Shown: in pieces, positions 42,251 to 51,979 of the stretch
How positions within the stretch are numbered: position 1 is the stretch's first letter
Layout of the letters: the number at the start of each line of letters is the position of its first letter
Source: an uncultured bacterium
GTDB lineage: Bacteria > Bacillota > Clostridia > Lachnospirales > Lachnospiraceae
Length of the DNA: 64,000 nucleotides
Direction of reading: 5' to 3'
NCBI GenBank assembly: GCA_905216215.1
Contig: CAJMSZ010000008.1
Location: 1 to 64,000 of the forward strand
Program-made: the position numbers and the translations under genes
Notes under the pieces: generated by a model
Told to the model about the DNA's origin: nothing
Database searches by the model: none
The model's input: only the letters and a program-made list of their open reading frames with translations

Positions 42251-42412
42251 GATAGAGGCGCGGTACACATGAGTATCACTTAGCAAAGGTCAGGTAGCCG
42301 CTAAGTGGGAAAGGGAAGACCGCCGAAGTTGTGAAAGTGGCCTGCATTTTTGCAACTGGGTCGTCAGAGAATATCTGCCGGACTGTCACAGAGTAATTTG
42401 TGAAGCGCTATC
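42251..42412 (+). promoter_or_regulatory. Lysine riboswitch (L box)
   Basis: P1 arms GATAGAGGCGC (42251-42261) and GCGCTATC (42405-42412) close a domain with the L-box conserved runs in order: AGTATCAC, GGGAAAGGGAAGACCGCCGAAG (split as GGGAAAGG and CCGCCGAAG), AACTGGG, and GCCGGACTGTCACAGAG. These are the five-way junction elements of the lysine aptamer. It identifies the downstream ABC transporter as lysine-controlled and very probably a lysine importer that is shut off when lysine is plentiful. Confidence 0.92.
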
Positions 42413-42470
42413 GTTGACTGTTAGTTTTTATTTAACTTTTTGAATTGAGTTTTGGTAATAGTCATTTTAA

Positions 42471-42497
42471 AACCGCTTGACAAAGCGGTTTTTTTCG
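42471..42497 (+). terminator. Riboswitch expression-platform terminator
   Basis: AACCGCTT (42471-42478), GACA, AAGCGGTT (42483-42490), followed by seven T. It lies between the aptamer and the first gene, so lysine binding would favour termination. GACTGTTA/TAATAGTC upstream could be the competing antiterminator. Confidence 0.85.
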
Positions 42498-42618
42498 TTT
42501 TATCAAAGTGTATTGCTGATAAAATGAAAACGCTCCGCATGAATGCACGAAAGTGCATTTTATGTTTGCGAAAAATTGCTCCCATATCCAGAAAAAGAAA
42601 AGAAAGGGAGAAAACATT

Positions 42619-43527
42619 ATGAAAATGAGAAAAGCAATGGGTGTATTTCTTGCACTCGCAATGACAGTAAGCTTAACCGCTTGCGGAGGTAGTTCAAAGA
42701 CAGAAGATACAAAGACAGACACAGAGGCAAAGACAGAGAATGAACTTAGTATTCCGGGAACAGAAGATGGAGTTCTGACTGTAGGAATGGAATGCCAGTA
42801 TGCACCGTACAACTGGACACAGTTAAATGATGACAATGGAGCAGTTCCGATTGCAAACAATCCTGGGTCTTACGCCAACGGATATGATGTTATGATTGCA
42901 AAACAGATTTGCGAAAAATATGGATGGGAACTTGAAATTATGGCATTAGAATGGGGTGGACTTACACCGGCTCTGAATGCAGGAACCATTGATGTTGCAA
43001 TTGCCGGTCAGTCTATGACAGCAGAACGTATGGCAGAAGTTGATATGGCAGGCCCGTATTACTATGCGACAATTGTTTGCCTTACAGCAAAAGACAGCGA
43101 CAATGCAAATGCAAAGTCTATTCATGATTTAAAAGGAAACTGTACAGCTCAGACAGGTACTATCTGGTACAACTCTTGTCTGCCACAGATTGAAGGCGCT
43201 AACATTCAGGCAGCAGCAGAAACAGCACCAGCTATGATTATGGCGCTGGAAAGTGGAACTGTTGATTTTGTTTGTACAGACCTGCCGACAGCTACAGCAG
43301 CTGCAGCAAAGAACTCGAACCTGGTTGTTCTTAATTTCTCAGGAACAGACGGAGATTTCCAGTTTGCTGATGATGCAGAGCGTGCAGAGAATGTAAATAT
43401 TGGTGTTTCTGTAAAACAGGGCAACAGCGAATTACAGGATGCAATCAATGATGTATTATCTGGTATGGGAGAAGATGAATTTAACAAATTAATGGACAAA
43501 GCAATTTCTATCCAGCCAGAGGTTTAA
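42619..43527 (+). CDS. Lysine/polar amino acid ABC transporter, substrate-binding lipoprotein
   Basis: About 302 residues from ATG 42619 (AAAGGGAG upstream). Lipoprotein signal peptide with lipobox LTAC (Cys22), an Asp/Thr/Lys-rich linker, then a type II periplasmic-binding fold of the SBP_bac_3 family (LTVGMECQYAPYNW, then DVAIAGQSMTAERMAEVDMAGPYYYATIV). Its ligand is inferred to be lysine because the operon is under a lysine riboswitch. Confidence 0.9.
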   Translation: MKMRKAMGVFLALAMTVSLTACGGSSKTEDTKTDTEAKTENELSIPGTEDGVLTVGMECQYAPYNWTQLNDDNGAVPIANNPGSYANGYDVMIAKQICEKYGWELEIMALEWGGLTPALNAGTIDVAIAGQSMTAERMAEVDMAGPYYYATIVCLTAKDSDNANAKSIHDLKGNCTAQTGTIWYNSCLPQIEGANIQAAAETAPAMIMALESGTVDFVCTDLPTATAAAAKNSNLVVLNFSGTDGDFQFADDAERAENVNIGVSVKQGNSELQDAINDVLSGMGEDEFNKLMDKAISIQPEV

Positions 43528-43557
43528 TTGTGTGATTAGGGAAGGAATTATACGGAA

Positions 43558-44409
43558 ATGGATAAATTGATAAAATTAACGGATGATGTGGCTAAGCTGT
43601 GGACCAATTACTCTTCCGCTTATCTGACAGGTGTCCGGAATACCTTGATTCTTGCCATTGTGGCAACGGTAATCGGATGCATTATCGGACTGGCGTGTGG
43701 AATTTTGAATACGATTCCGTATTCAAAGAAGGATAATATTGTAAAACGGTTTTTCCTGCAACTAATCCGTGTGATTATACGAATTTATGTAGAAGTGTTC
43801 CGAGGCACACCTATGGTGCTCCAGGCAACCTTCATCTACTTTGGGTTACCATACTTTACAGATGCACAGATGCAGTTCAAAGGTTATAGCGGAATGTGGT
43901 TGGCAGCGATTATCGTTGTATCAATTAATACGGGTGCTTATATGGCAGAATCTGTTCGTGGAGGAATCATGTCGGTAGATTCTGGACAGACAGAGGGTGC
44001 GAAAGCAATCGGTATGACACATGTGCAGACTATGTTATATGTGGTGCTTCCACAGGCAATCCGTAATATCATTCCTCAGATTGGTAATAACTTCATTATC
44101 AACATCAAGGATACATCCGTTATGTTTGTTATCGGGTTTATGGATTTCTTTGCACAGCATAGAAATATCATTGGTGTAAATAATATGAACTTCCCGTCAG
44201 CAACGATTGAGATGATTGGATATCTGTGTCTGACACTGATTGCATCTTTCTTACTTCGGGCGCTGGAGAAGAAGATGGATGGCTCAGACAGTTATGATTT
44301 GGTTCAGGATGACCAGCTTGTGATGGCAGCAGGTACTTACAGCCATCCAAACCGTGGAAATATTTTTGAAGAAAACAGCAAAGAGTTTGATGGAAAGGGG
44401 GAGAACTAA
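43558..44409 (+). CDS. Lysine/polar amino acid ABC transporter permease
   Basis: 283 residues. HisM/GlnP-type permease with five membrane segments and the EAA loop (GAKAIGMTHVQTMLYVVLPQAI) that docks the ATPase. YLTGVRNTLILAIVATVIG is the N-terminal amphipathic plus first helix. The C-terminal tail of about 50 polar residues is longer than usual. Second gene of the riboswitch-controlled operon. Confidence 0.92.
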   Translation: MDKLIKLTDDVAKLWTNYSSAYLTGVRNTLILAIVATVIGCIIGLACGILNTIPYSKKDNIVKRFFLQLIRVIIRIYVEVFRGTPMVLQATFIYFGLPYFTDAQMQFKGYSGMWLAAIIVVSINTGAYMAESVRGGIMSVDSGQTEGAKAIGMTHVQTMLYVVLPQAIRNIIPQIGNNFIINIKDTSVMFVIGFMDFFAQHRNIIGVNNMNFPSATIEMIGYLCLTLIASFLLRALEKKMDGSDSYDLVQDDQLVMAAGTYSHPNRGNIFEENSKEFDGKGEN

Positions 44410-44410
44410 T

Positions 44411-45151
44411 ATGGGAGAGACAATTCTGCAGATTAATCATTTGTCAAAGGCATTTGGAAGCAATGTGGTATTGAAAGATATTGATTTCACTGTAGAAAAA
44501 GGTGACGTAATCTCTATTATTGGGGCTTCCGGTTCCGGAAAATCAACTCTGCTCCGGTGTATTAATCTGTTGGAGACACCTACATCTGGTGAAGTGCTGT
44601 ATCATGGAAGCGATGTAACGGGACATAAGGTAGATGTGTCGGAGTATCGTTCCCATGTCGGAATGGTCTTCCAGTCCTTTAACCTTTTCAATAATATGAC
44701 TGTATTGGAAAACTGTATGGTTGGACAAATCCGGGTTTTGAAAAAAAATAAGGAAGAAGCGAGAAAGACAGCCATGTATTACCTGCAGAAGGTTGGAATG
44801 GCACCCTATATTAATGCAAGGCCTAAGCAGATTTCCGGTGGTCAGAAGCAGCGTGTAGCCATTGCCAGAGCCTTGGCCATGCATCCTGAGGTTTTGCTGT
44901 TCGATGAACCTACATCGGCACTTGACCCGGAAATGGTTGGAGAAGTTCTGAGTGTTATGCAGGCGCTGGCGAAAGAAGGCATGACCATGTTGGTTGTAAC
45001 TCATGAAATGGCTTTCGCACGTGATGTCAGCAATCGTGTGGTTTACATGAAAGAAGGAGTCATCTGCGAGCAGGGTTCTCCGAGCCAGGTGTTTGGAAAT
45101 CCGCAGCGTCAGGAGACAAAAGATTTCCTTTCAAGATTTCATAATGCGTAG
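44411..45151 (+). CDS. Lysine/polar amino acid ABC transporter ATPase
   Basis: About 246 residues from ATG 44411 with GGGGGAG upstream. Walker A GASGSGKSTLLRC, signature ISGGQKQRVAIARAL, Walker B VLLFDEPTSALD, H-loop VTHEMAF. Typical PAAT-family ATPase (GlnQ/HisP type). It begins one base after the permease stop; last gene of the operon, followed by a terminator. Confidence 0.94.
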   Translation: MGETILQINHLSKAFGSNVVLKDIDFTVEKGDVISIIGASGSGKSTLLRCINLLETPTSGEVLYHGSDVTGHKVDVSEYRSHVGMVFQSFNLFNNMTVLENCMVGQIRVLKKNKEEARKTAMYYLQKVGMAPYINARPKQISGGQKQRVAIARALAMHPEVLLFDEPTSALDPEMVGEVLSVMQALAKEGMTMLVVTHEMAFARDVSNRVVYMKEGVICEQGSPSQVFGNPQRQETKDFLSRFHNA

Positions 45152-45207
45152 ATAAGAATCTACTCTTATATTGCATATGATTTTAGAATTAGTTTAAAAT
45201 GTGTTTC

Positions 45208-45244
45208 AAAGACAGATTGCAGAAAATGCAGTCTGTCTTTTTAT
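45208..45244 (+). terminator. Rho-independent terminator after the lysine ABC operon
   Basis: AAAGACAGATTGC (45208-45220) pairs with GCAGTCTGTCTTT (45228-45240) with one G-T pair, followed by TTATG. Confidence 0.8.
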
Positions 45245-45313
45245 GTAACCGGAAATTCCGATAGAATTTTCAGTTACATAAAAAGGAACTGCGTGCCAAG
45301 GCACATTCTTTTT
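45241..45313. other. Two further stem-loops before the M16C protease gene
   Basis: TTATGTAAC (45241-45249) is mirrored by GTTACATAA (45273-45281), and GTGCC (45293-45297) by GGCAC (45300-45304), followed by ATTCTTTTT. They may be a second terminator and a structured leader. No gene lies in 45152-45391. Confidence 0.4.
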
Positions 45314-45391
45314 AGTTGCTACTTGTATCAAAAGCGGATAGAGTGTAAAATATAAACTACGAGATTGAAGATAAGTTGGAGGAAACTGCGA

Positions 45392-48316
45392 ATGAATTTA
45401 ACGAAGCTTGATGCATATGAAGTAATGTTGCAGAAAGAATTAAAAGATTTGAAATCAGAAGGAATCTTGCTGAAACATAAGAAGAGTGGAGCAAGAGTAC
45501 TGCTGGTTTCTAATGATGATGAAAATAAAGTATTTACCATCGGATTTAGAACACCTGCAGATAACAGTACCGGAGTTCCTCATATTATAGAGCATACTGT
45601 CCTCTGTGGGTCAGAGAAGTTCCCGGCAAAGGACCCCTTTGTGGAGCTGGTAAAGGGTTCTTTGAACACTTTTTTAAATGCCATGACTTACCCAGATAAG
45701 ACAGTGTATCCTGTAGCAAGCTGTAATGACAAGGATTTTCAGAATCTGATGGATGTGTATATGGATGCGGTTTTCCATCCGAACATTTATAAACATGAAG
45801 AGATTTTCCGTCAGGAAGGATGGAGTTATCATTTGGAAGAGGAAGATGGAGAGCTGACTTATAACGGTGTAGTATATAACGAAATGAAAGGTGCTTTTTC
45901 TTCTCCGGATGGTGTTTTAGACCGGATGATTTTGAATTCTCTGTTTCCGGATACTACTTATGCCAATGAATCAGGTGGAGACCCGGATATAATTCCAGAA
46001 CTTTCTTATGAGGAGTATCTGGAATTCCATCGCACGTACTACCATCCGTCAAACAGTTACATCTACCTGTATGGGAATATGGATATGGAAGAAAAGTTAA
46101 AATGGCTGGATGAGGAATATTTATGTAAATATGATGTGAAGGAAGTGCATTCAGAAATCGGCTTCCAGCAGCCATTCGACAAAATGTATGAGATTTCAGC
46201 AAAATATTCTGTTTCTTCGAATGAACCGGAAGAAGATAATACTTATCTGGCATACAACAAAGTCGTAGGAACCAGTCTGGACAAGGAATTGTGTCTGGCG
46301 TTTGATATTTTGGATTATGCACTTTTGTCTGCACCTGGAGCGCCATTGAAAAAAGCTCTTATGGATGCCGGAATTGGAAAAGATATTTCCGGTTCTTATG
46401 ACAGCTCTACTTATCAGCCGATTTTCTCCATTGTGGCGAAGAATGCTAATGCAGAACAGAAGAAAGCGTTTGTTGAGGTGATTGAATCTACCCTGCGTAG
46501 AATTGTAGAAAATGGAATTGATAAGAAAGCACTGGAAGCTGGAATTAACTACAATGAATTCCGTTACAGAGAAGCTGATTTTGGCGGATATCCGAAAGGG
46601 CTTATCTATGGTCTGCAGATGTTTGACAGTTGGCTGTACGATGAAATGCAACCATTTATGCATGTTGAATCGCTAGAAACATTTAAGTTTCTAAAAGAAC
46701 AGATAAATAGCAGATATTTTGAGGATTTAATTCAGAAGTACTTATTAGACAATACGCATGGTACAATTGTAGTTGTGGTTCCTGAAAGAGGACTTACTGC
46801 TAAGATGGATGCAAAATTAAAAGAAAAGCTGCAGGCATACAAAGAATCTCTAAGTAAAGAAGAGCTGCATAAGCTTGTAGAAAAAACAACCAAACTGGAA
46901 GCTTATCAGGAAGAACCTTCTGCACCGGAGGATATTGAAAAGATTCCGATGCTGGAAAGGGCAGATATTTCTACAGAGATTGCTCCAATTTACAATGAAG
47001 AAATGACCCTTGCCGGTGTGCCGGTGGTATTTCATGAGATTGAAACAAATGGAATCGGTTATCTGGAATTGTTGTTTGACTTGTCAGGAATTCCGGAAGA
47101 ACTGCTTCCATATGCAGGGGTGTTGCAGGCTGTTCTTGGAATTATTGATACGGAACATTACGAATACAGTGAGCTCTTTAATGAAATCAATGTGCATACA
47201 GGTGGAATCGGAACCTCTTTGGAACTTTATACAGATGTGACTAAGGCAAAGGAAAAAGCGTTCCGCGCAACCTTTGAAGTGAAGACCAAGGCTCTCTATG
47301 ACAAGATTCCGTTTGCGCTTCAGATGATGATAGAGATTCTGACCAGCTCTAAGCTGGGGGATGAGAAGCGTCTGAAAGAGATTCTTGCAATGAATGTTTC
47401 AAGACTGCAGATGAAGTTCCTGTCATCCGGACATGTTGTGGCAGCCATGCGGGCGATGTCTTACTGCTCACCGATATCAAGATTTAAAGAATTGACTTCA
47501 GGTGTAGAATATTATAGATTTCTTAGTAAATTAAATGATGACTTTGAAAACGAAAAAAATGTTTTAATAGAGAATTTGAAGAAACTTACAAAGATGATTT
47601 TCAGTAAAGATAATCTCATGGTAAGCTATACAGCCACAAGAGAAGGTCTTGCCGGACTGGAAGAGGAGCTGGCAAAGGTTCGCGAAGGACTGTATGAAGC
47701 ACAGAAAGAAGAAACCAGATGTGTGATTCATTGTGAAAAGAAAAATGAAGGTTTCCAGACTTCATCCAAGGTGCAGTTTGTGGCACAGGCAGGTAATTTC
47801 CTGGATGCGGGAAAAGAATATCATGGAGCACTCCAGATACTGAAGGTCATTATGAGTTATGAATATCTGTGGATGAACATTCGTGTCAAAGGTGGTGCTT
47901 ATGGATGTATGTCTAATTTTAATCGGATTGGAGAGGGGTATTTTGTGTCTTACCGCGACCCGAATCTGAAAAAGACGCTGGAGGTATATGCGGGAGTTCC
48001 GGAATATTTGAGAAACTTTACTGTCAGTGAACGTGATATGACAAAATATATCATTGGCACAATCAGCAACATTGATCAGCCTATGACACCGGCTGCCAAA
48101 GGAGACCGTTCTATGAACCTTTACATGAACCATCTGACAGAAGAGATGATTCAGGAGGAAAGGATGCAGATTCTTCGGGCTACACAGGAAGATATTCGAA
48201 ATCTGGCTGAGATTGCAGAAGCCGTTCTGGCTTGTGACCAGATTTGCGTAATAGGTAATGAAGAAAAGATTAACGATGAGAAAGAAGTGTTTGGCGAAGT
48301 GACTGCATTGTTTTAA
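45392..48316 (+). CDS. Insulinase-family (M16C, presequence-protease-like) metalloprotease
   Basis: About 974 residues from ATG 45392 (TTGGAGG upstream). Zinc motif HIIEH with the distal Glu in the FVELVKGSLNTFLNAMTYPD region, the inverted HxxEH(76)E of M16 proteases. Two M16 peptidase halves joined by a long linker and an M16C-associated domain, the size of PreP/Hyp proteases. No signal peptide, so probably cytoplasmic peptide degradation. Common beside era in clostridia is not certain; here a 50-base gap separates it from era. Confidence 0.92.
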   Translation: MNLTKLDAYEVMLQKELKDLKSEGILLKHKKSGARVLLVSNDDENKVFTIGFRTPADNSTGVPHIIEHTVLCGSEKFPAKDPFVELVKGSLNTFLNAMTYPDKTVYPVASCNDKDFQNLMDVYMDAVFHPNIYKHEEIFRQEGWSYHLEEEDGELTYNGVVYNEMKGAFSSPDGVLDRMILNSLFPDTTYANESGGDPDIIPELSYEEYLEFHRTYYHPSNSYIYLYGNMDMEEKLKWLDEEYLCKYDVKEVHSEIGFQQPFDKMYEISAKYSVSSNEPEEDNTYLAYNKVVGTSLDKELCLAFDILDYALLSAPGAPLKKALMDAGIGKDISGSYDSSTYQPIFSIVAKNANAEQKKAFVEVIESTLRRIVENGIDKKALEAGINYNEFRYREADFGGYPKGLIYGLQMFDSWLYDEMQPFMHVESLETFKFLKEQINSRYFEDLIQKYLLDNTHGTIVVVVPERGLTAKMDAKLKEKLQAYKESLSKEELHKLVEKTTKLEAYQEEPSAPEDIEKIPMLERADISTEIAPIYNEEMTLAGVPVVFHEIETNGIGYLELLFDLSGIPEELLPYAGVLQAVLGIIDTEHYEYSELFNEINVHTGGIGTSLELYTDVTKAKEKAFRATFEVKTKALYDKIPFALQMMIEILTSSKLGDEKRLKEILAMNVSRLQMKFLSSGHVVAAMRAMSYCSPISRFKELTSGVEYYRFLSKLNDDFENEKNVLIENLKKLTKMIFSKDNLMVSYTATREGLAGLEEELAKVREGLYEAQKEETRCVIHCEKKNEGFQTSSKVQFVAQAGNFLDAGKEYHGALQILKVIMSYEYLWMNIRVKGGAYGCMSNFNRIGEGYFVSYRDPNLKKTLEVYAGVPEYLRNFTVSERDMTKYIIGTISNIDQPMTPAAKGDRSMNLYMNHLTEEMIQEERMQILRATQEDIRNLAEIAEAVLACDQICVIGNEEKINDEKEVFGEVTALF

Positions 48317-48366
48317 ATGGATGAAGCACTGGGATTGGCGTCAGAGGAAAGAATACGAGGAAAAGA

Positions 48367-49269
48367 ATGAAAGCAGATTTTAAATCGGGATTTGTAACTT
48401 TAATAGGAAGACCAAATGTAGGAAAGTCTACATTAATGAATTATCTGATCGGACAGAAGATTGCAATTACATCTAATAAACCACAGACCACACGAAACCG
48501 GATACAGACGGTTCTTACCACAGAAGAAGGACAGATTATTTTTGTAGACACACCGGGGATTCACAAGGCAAAGAATAAGCTGGGAGAATATATGGTGAAT
48601 GTGGCCGAGCGTACATTAAATGAAGTGGATGTAGTACTTTGGCTGGTGGAGCCAAGTACATTTATCGGTGCCGGAGAACAGCACATCATCAACCAACTGA
48701 AGAAGGTAAAGACACCGGTGGTGCTTGTAATCAACAAGGAAGACACTGTAAAGCATGAAGACATTCTGCCGTGTATCCTGAAATACAGTGAGGCTTATGA
48801 ATTTGCAGATATTGTTCCGGTTTCGGCAAAAACGGGAAATAATACCGATGAGCTTTTGAAAGTAATTATGAAGTATCTTCCATATGGTCCACAGTTTTAC
48901 GATGAAGATACAATCACAGATCAGCCGGAGCGTCAGATTGTAGCAGAGATTATCCGGGAAAAGTCACTTCATGCACTGAACGATGAAATTCCGCACGGAA
49001 TTGCTGTGTCCATTGAGCGGATGAAGACGCGAAAAAATATGGTGGATATTGAAGCGACCATTATCTGTGAACGGGATTCGCATAAAGGAATTATTATTGG
49101 AAAACAGGGGGCAATGCTGAAGAAAATCGGAAGTACAGCCCGCTACGAAATAGAACGTCTTCTGGACTGCAAAGTCAATCTGCAGCTCTGGGTCAAGGTA
49201 AAGAAGGACTGGAGAGACAGTGATTTTATGATTAAAAACTTTGGATATCGGGAAGATGATGAATTTTAA
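48367..49269 (+). CDS. era: GTPase Era
   Basis: 300 residues. G1 GRPNVGKSTLMN, G3 DTPG, G4 NKED, then a KH RNA-binding domain with GIIIGKQGAMLKKIG. Era binds the 3' end of 16S rRNA during 30S maturation. GAGGAAAAG precedes the ATG. Gene order era-yqzL-recO is the classical Firmicutes arrangement. Confidence 0.96.
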   Translation: MKADFKSGFVTLIGRPNVGKSTLMNYLIGQKIAITSNKPQTTRNRIQTVLTTEEGQIIFVDTPGIHKAKNKLGEYMVNVAERTLNEVDVVLWLVEPSTFIGAGEQHIINQLKKVKTPVVLVINKEDTVKHEDILPCILKYSEAYEFADIVPVSAKTGNNTDELLKVIMKYLPYGPQFYDEDTITDQPERQIVAEIIREKSLHALNDEIPHGIAVSIERMKTRKNMVDIEATIICERDSHKGIIIGKQGAMLKKIGSTARYEIERLLDCKVNLQLWVKVKKDWRDSDFMIKNFGYREDDEF

Positions 49270-49399
49270 AAAAGTCAAGGCATTCCGGGCAAAATCTGCT
49301 GGCAGATATTATACAGTATAGGACTGTGCGCTTTGGACACCCTAATTCTTAACATAAAAATGCAGAAGATAAATGCAGGAGAAAAGGTGGGTGAGCCAT

Positions 49400-49576
49400 A
49401 TGAAAGAAGCATACTGGGAGCAGTTTGCCGAGACTGGTAAAGTGGAAGATTATCTTTACTACAAAGGAATTGAGACTTGTCAGAATATTATGGAGAAATA
49501 CGAGGACCGAAAAAGTGAGCCAGTTAATCACTGTGACCGGGATGGTGCTGCAAGCGGCGCCTATAGGGGAATATGA
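49400..49576 (+). CDS. YqzL family small protein
   Basis: 58 residues starting MKEAYWEQFAETGKVEDYLYY after GGTGGGTGA. It matches the YqzL family (short proteins with W..F..TG.I/V..YL.Y) that sits between era and recO in Bacillus and clostridia. Function unknown. Its C-terminal 20 codons overlap recO in another frame, so translation of the two may be coupled. Confidence 0.7.
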   Translation: MKEAYWEQFAETGKVEDYLYYKGIETCQNIMEKYEDRKSEPVNHCDRDGAASGAYRGI

Positions 49577-50267
49577 CAAAAGAATCGTGATATTGACAAA
49601 AGAAAGAGGAAAGTTGTCTGCATTTGCCAAGGGCGCCAGAAGACCCCAAAGTCACCTGGCAGGTGTGACAGCGCCCTGTGCATTTGGGGAATTCTCACTT
49701 TATGAGGGGAGAAATTCTTACACGATTCATTCCGCAGATATTTCTCATTATTTTGCAGAACTTCGGACAGATGTGGAAGCAGCTTATTATGCGTTCTATT
49801 TTCTTGAATTTGCAGATTATTATACAAAGGAAGGAAATGATGAACGAGAAATGCTGAAGCTGGTTTTCCAGACTATGAGGGCACTTACCAGTCGCAGGAT
49901 TTCTCTTGTGCTTGTGAAAAATATTTTCGAACTGAAAGCAATCAGCATCAACGGGGAGGGACCTCAGGTATTTCAGTGTGTGAAATGCGGAACGAAGGAA
50001 CGACCTTGTGCGTTCAGTGTGAAAAACGGAGGACTTATTTGTGATGAATGCGGTAGGGGGAGCATAGACGGACAGGTGTTGAATACCTCTACTTTGTACG
50101 CAATGCAGTATGTGGTAGCTTCTCCGATAGAGAAGCTTTATACATTTGAACTCAGTGAGTCAGTATTGAAAGAATTTACGCAGGTTATGGAACGATATCG
50201 GGAAGTGTACGTTGGCAAACATTTTAAGTCCCTGGATATTCTCAGACAGTTAACACAACTTGGGTAA
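49515..50267 (+). CDS. recO: DNA repair protein RecO
   Basis: About 250 residues from GTG 49515, which GAGGACC precedes; that places VTGMVLQAAPIGEYDKRIV, the OB-fold start, at the usual distance from the N terminus. Frames upstream of this are a non-family extension. Zinc-finger Cys pairs (CVKCG, CDECG) are present. Loads RecA at gaps with RecR. Confidence 0.92.
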   Translation: MSQLITVTGMVLQAAPIGEYDKRIVILTKERGKLSAFAKGARRPQSHLAGVTAPCAFGEFSLYEGRNSYTIHSADISHYFAELRTDVEAAYYAFYFLEFADYYTKEGNDEREMLKLVFQTMRALTSRRISLVLVKNIFELKAISINGEGPQVFQCVKCGTKERPCAFSVKNGGLICDECGRGSIDGQVLNTSTLYAMQYVVASPIEKLYTFELSESVLKEFTQVMERYREVYVGKHFKSLDILRQLTQLG

Positions 50268-50325
50268 TATTTGAGTAAATGTTGTGCCAATTGTGCCAAT
50301 TTGTTATGAAAAAAGAGCAAAGGAC

Positions 50326-50354
50326 TTGCAAAATACATAGGCAGTCGTTATAAT
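50326..50354 (+). promoter_or_regulatory. Promoter of glyS
   Basis: TTGCAA (50326-50331), 17 bases, TATAAT (50349-50354), 61 bases before the ATG. The leader is too short for a T-box, so glyS here seems not to be T-box regulated. Confidence 0.7.
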
Positions 50355-50415
50355 AAAAAAAATTAGACGGGACAGGAGCATAGTTTTCGTCAGGAAGAAT
50401 GGGAGGATTGATATT

Positions 50416-51807
50416 ATGGTAGAGAAGACAATGGATAAGATTGTAGCTTTGGCGAAGAGTAGGGGGTTCGTATATCCGGGGTCTGAAATCTATGGTGGTC
50501 TTGCCAATACATGGGATTATGGTAATCTCGGGGTAGAGTTAAAAAATAACGTTAAGAAAGCATGGTGGAAAAAGTTTGTTCAGGAAAGTCCATATAATGT
50601 AGGTGTAGATTGTGCGATTCTGATGAATCCACAGACCTGGGTAGCGTCCGGACATCTGGGAGGATTCAGCGACCCACTCATGGATTGTAAGGAATGTCAT
50701 GAACGTTTCCGTGCAGATAAGATGATTGAAGATTTTGCGGGAGAGCATGGAATTGAACTTGAGGATAGTGTAGATGCATGGTCTCATGAGAAGATGGAGA
50801 ACTTCATTAAGGAAAACAATGTTCCTTGTCCAAGCTGTGGAAAGCATAATTTTACAGAAATCCGCGAATTTAACCTGATGTTCAAGACATTCCAGGGCGT
50901 TACAGAGGATGCGAAGAATGTGGTTTATTTAAGACCGGAGACAGCACAGGGAATTTTTGTGAACTTTAAGAATGTGCAGCGTACTTCCAGAAAGAAACTG
51001 CCATTCGGTATTGGACAGATTGGTAAATCATTCCGTAATGAGATCACACCGGGGAATTTCACTTTCCGTACACGCGAATTTGAACAGATGGAACTGGAGT
51101 TCTTCTGCAAACCTGGCACAGACTTAGACTGGTTTGCATACTGGAAAAAATTCTGTGTAGATTGGTTATTATCTCTTGGCATGAAAGAAGACGAGATGCG
51201 CGCCCGGGATCATTCCGCAGAAGAGTTATGCTTCTATAGTAAAGCGACGACAGATATAGAATTCTTGTTCCCATTTGGATGGGGCGAACTTTGGGGAATC
51301 GCAGACAGAACAGATTATGACCTTTCACAGCATCAGGAAGTTTCAAAACAGGATATGACATATTTTGATGATGAAACGCAGGAAAAATACATTCCTTACG
51401 TGATAGAGCCCTCTCTTGGAGCAGACCGTGTGGTTCTTGCATTCCTTTGCGGTGCTTATGATGAAGAAGAACTGGAAGGTGGAGATGTACGTACAGTACT
51501 TCATTTCCATCCACAACTGGCACCGGTTAAGATTGGCGTACTTCCACTTTCTAAGAAGCTTAATGCTGGCGCAGAGAAGATTTATGCAGAACTCAGCAAA
51601 TACTACAACTGTGAATTTGATGATAGAGGAAATATTGGTAAGAGATATCGCCGTCAGGATGAAATCGGTACTCCGTTCTGTATTACCTATGACTTTGAGT
51701 CTGAGGAAGATGGAGCAGTAACAATTCGTGATCGTGATACCATGGAACAGGAAAGAATTAAAATTGAAGATTTGAAAGCTTACTTTGAAAAGAAATTTGA
51801 ATGGTAA
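50416..51807 (+). CDS. glyS: Glycyl-tRNA synthetase (dimeric, class II)
   Basis: 463 residues, the single-chain alpha2 form. Class II motifs: motif 2 (FRNEITPGNFTFRTREFEQMELEFF) and motif 3 (GADRVVLAF); an anticodon-binding domain ends the protein. Glycine-specific catalytic region YGGLANTWDYGNLGVEL is intact, with a zinc motif (CKECHERFR, CPSCGK). GGGAGG precedes the ATG. Confidence 0.96.
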   Translation: MVEKTMDKIVALAKSRGFVYPGSEIYGGLANTWDYGNLGVELKNNVKKAWWKKFVQESPYNVGVDCAILMNPQTWVASGHLGGFSDPLMDCKECHERFRADKMIEDFAGEHGIELEDSVDAWSHEKMENFIKENNVPCPSCGKHNFTEIREFNLMFKTFQGVTEDAKNVVYLRPETAQGIFVNFKNVQRTSRKKLPFGIGQIGKSFRNEITPGNFTFRTREFEQMELEFFCKPGTDLDWFAYWKKFCVDWLLSLGMKEDEMRARDHSAEELCFYSKATTDIEFLFPFGWGELWGIADRTDYDLSQHQEVSKQDMTYFDDETQEKYIPYVIEPSLGADRVVLAFLCGAYDEEELEGGDVRTVLHFHPQLAPVKIGVLPLSKKLNAGAEKIYAELSKYYNCEFDDRGNIGKRYRRQDEIGTPFCITYDFESEEDGAVTIRDRDTMEQERIKIEDLKAYFEKKFEW

Positions 51808-51817
51808 TTTCAGTAAG

Positions 51818-51857
51818 AAAACCGGACAGCTCCTGCTTAAAGCAGGGGCGGTTTTGT
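51818..51857 (+). terminator. Rho-independent terminator after glyS
   Basis: AAAACCG (51818-51824) with CGGTTTT (51849-51855) as outer arms and CCTGC/GCAGG as inner arms. Confidence 0.75.
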
Positions 51858-51979
51858 CATATGTGAAAAATGTATCTAGTGAGAGAAGCGAATATAAATG
51901 AAAGGACACTCTTTTTTTCGCGACAGAACTGTGCTACAATAAAAAACAGTAGTATTTTTAGAGGTAGAAGGGAAAAGGC

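Noticed and set aside
50355..50415. T-box leader for glyS
   Set aside because: Only about 60 bases between promoter and start; no T-box core or specifier hairpin fits.
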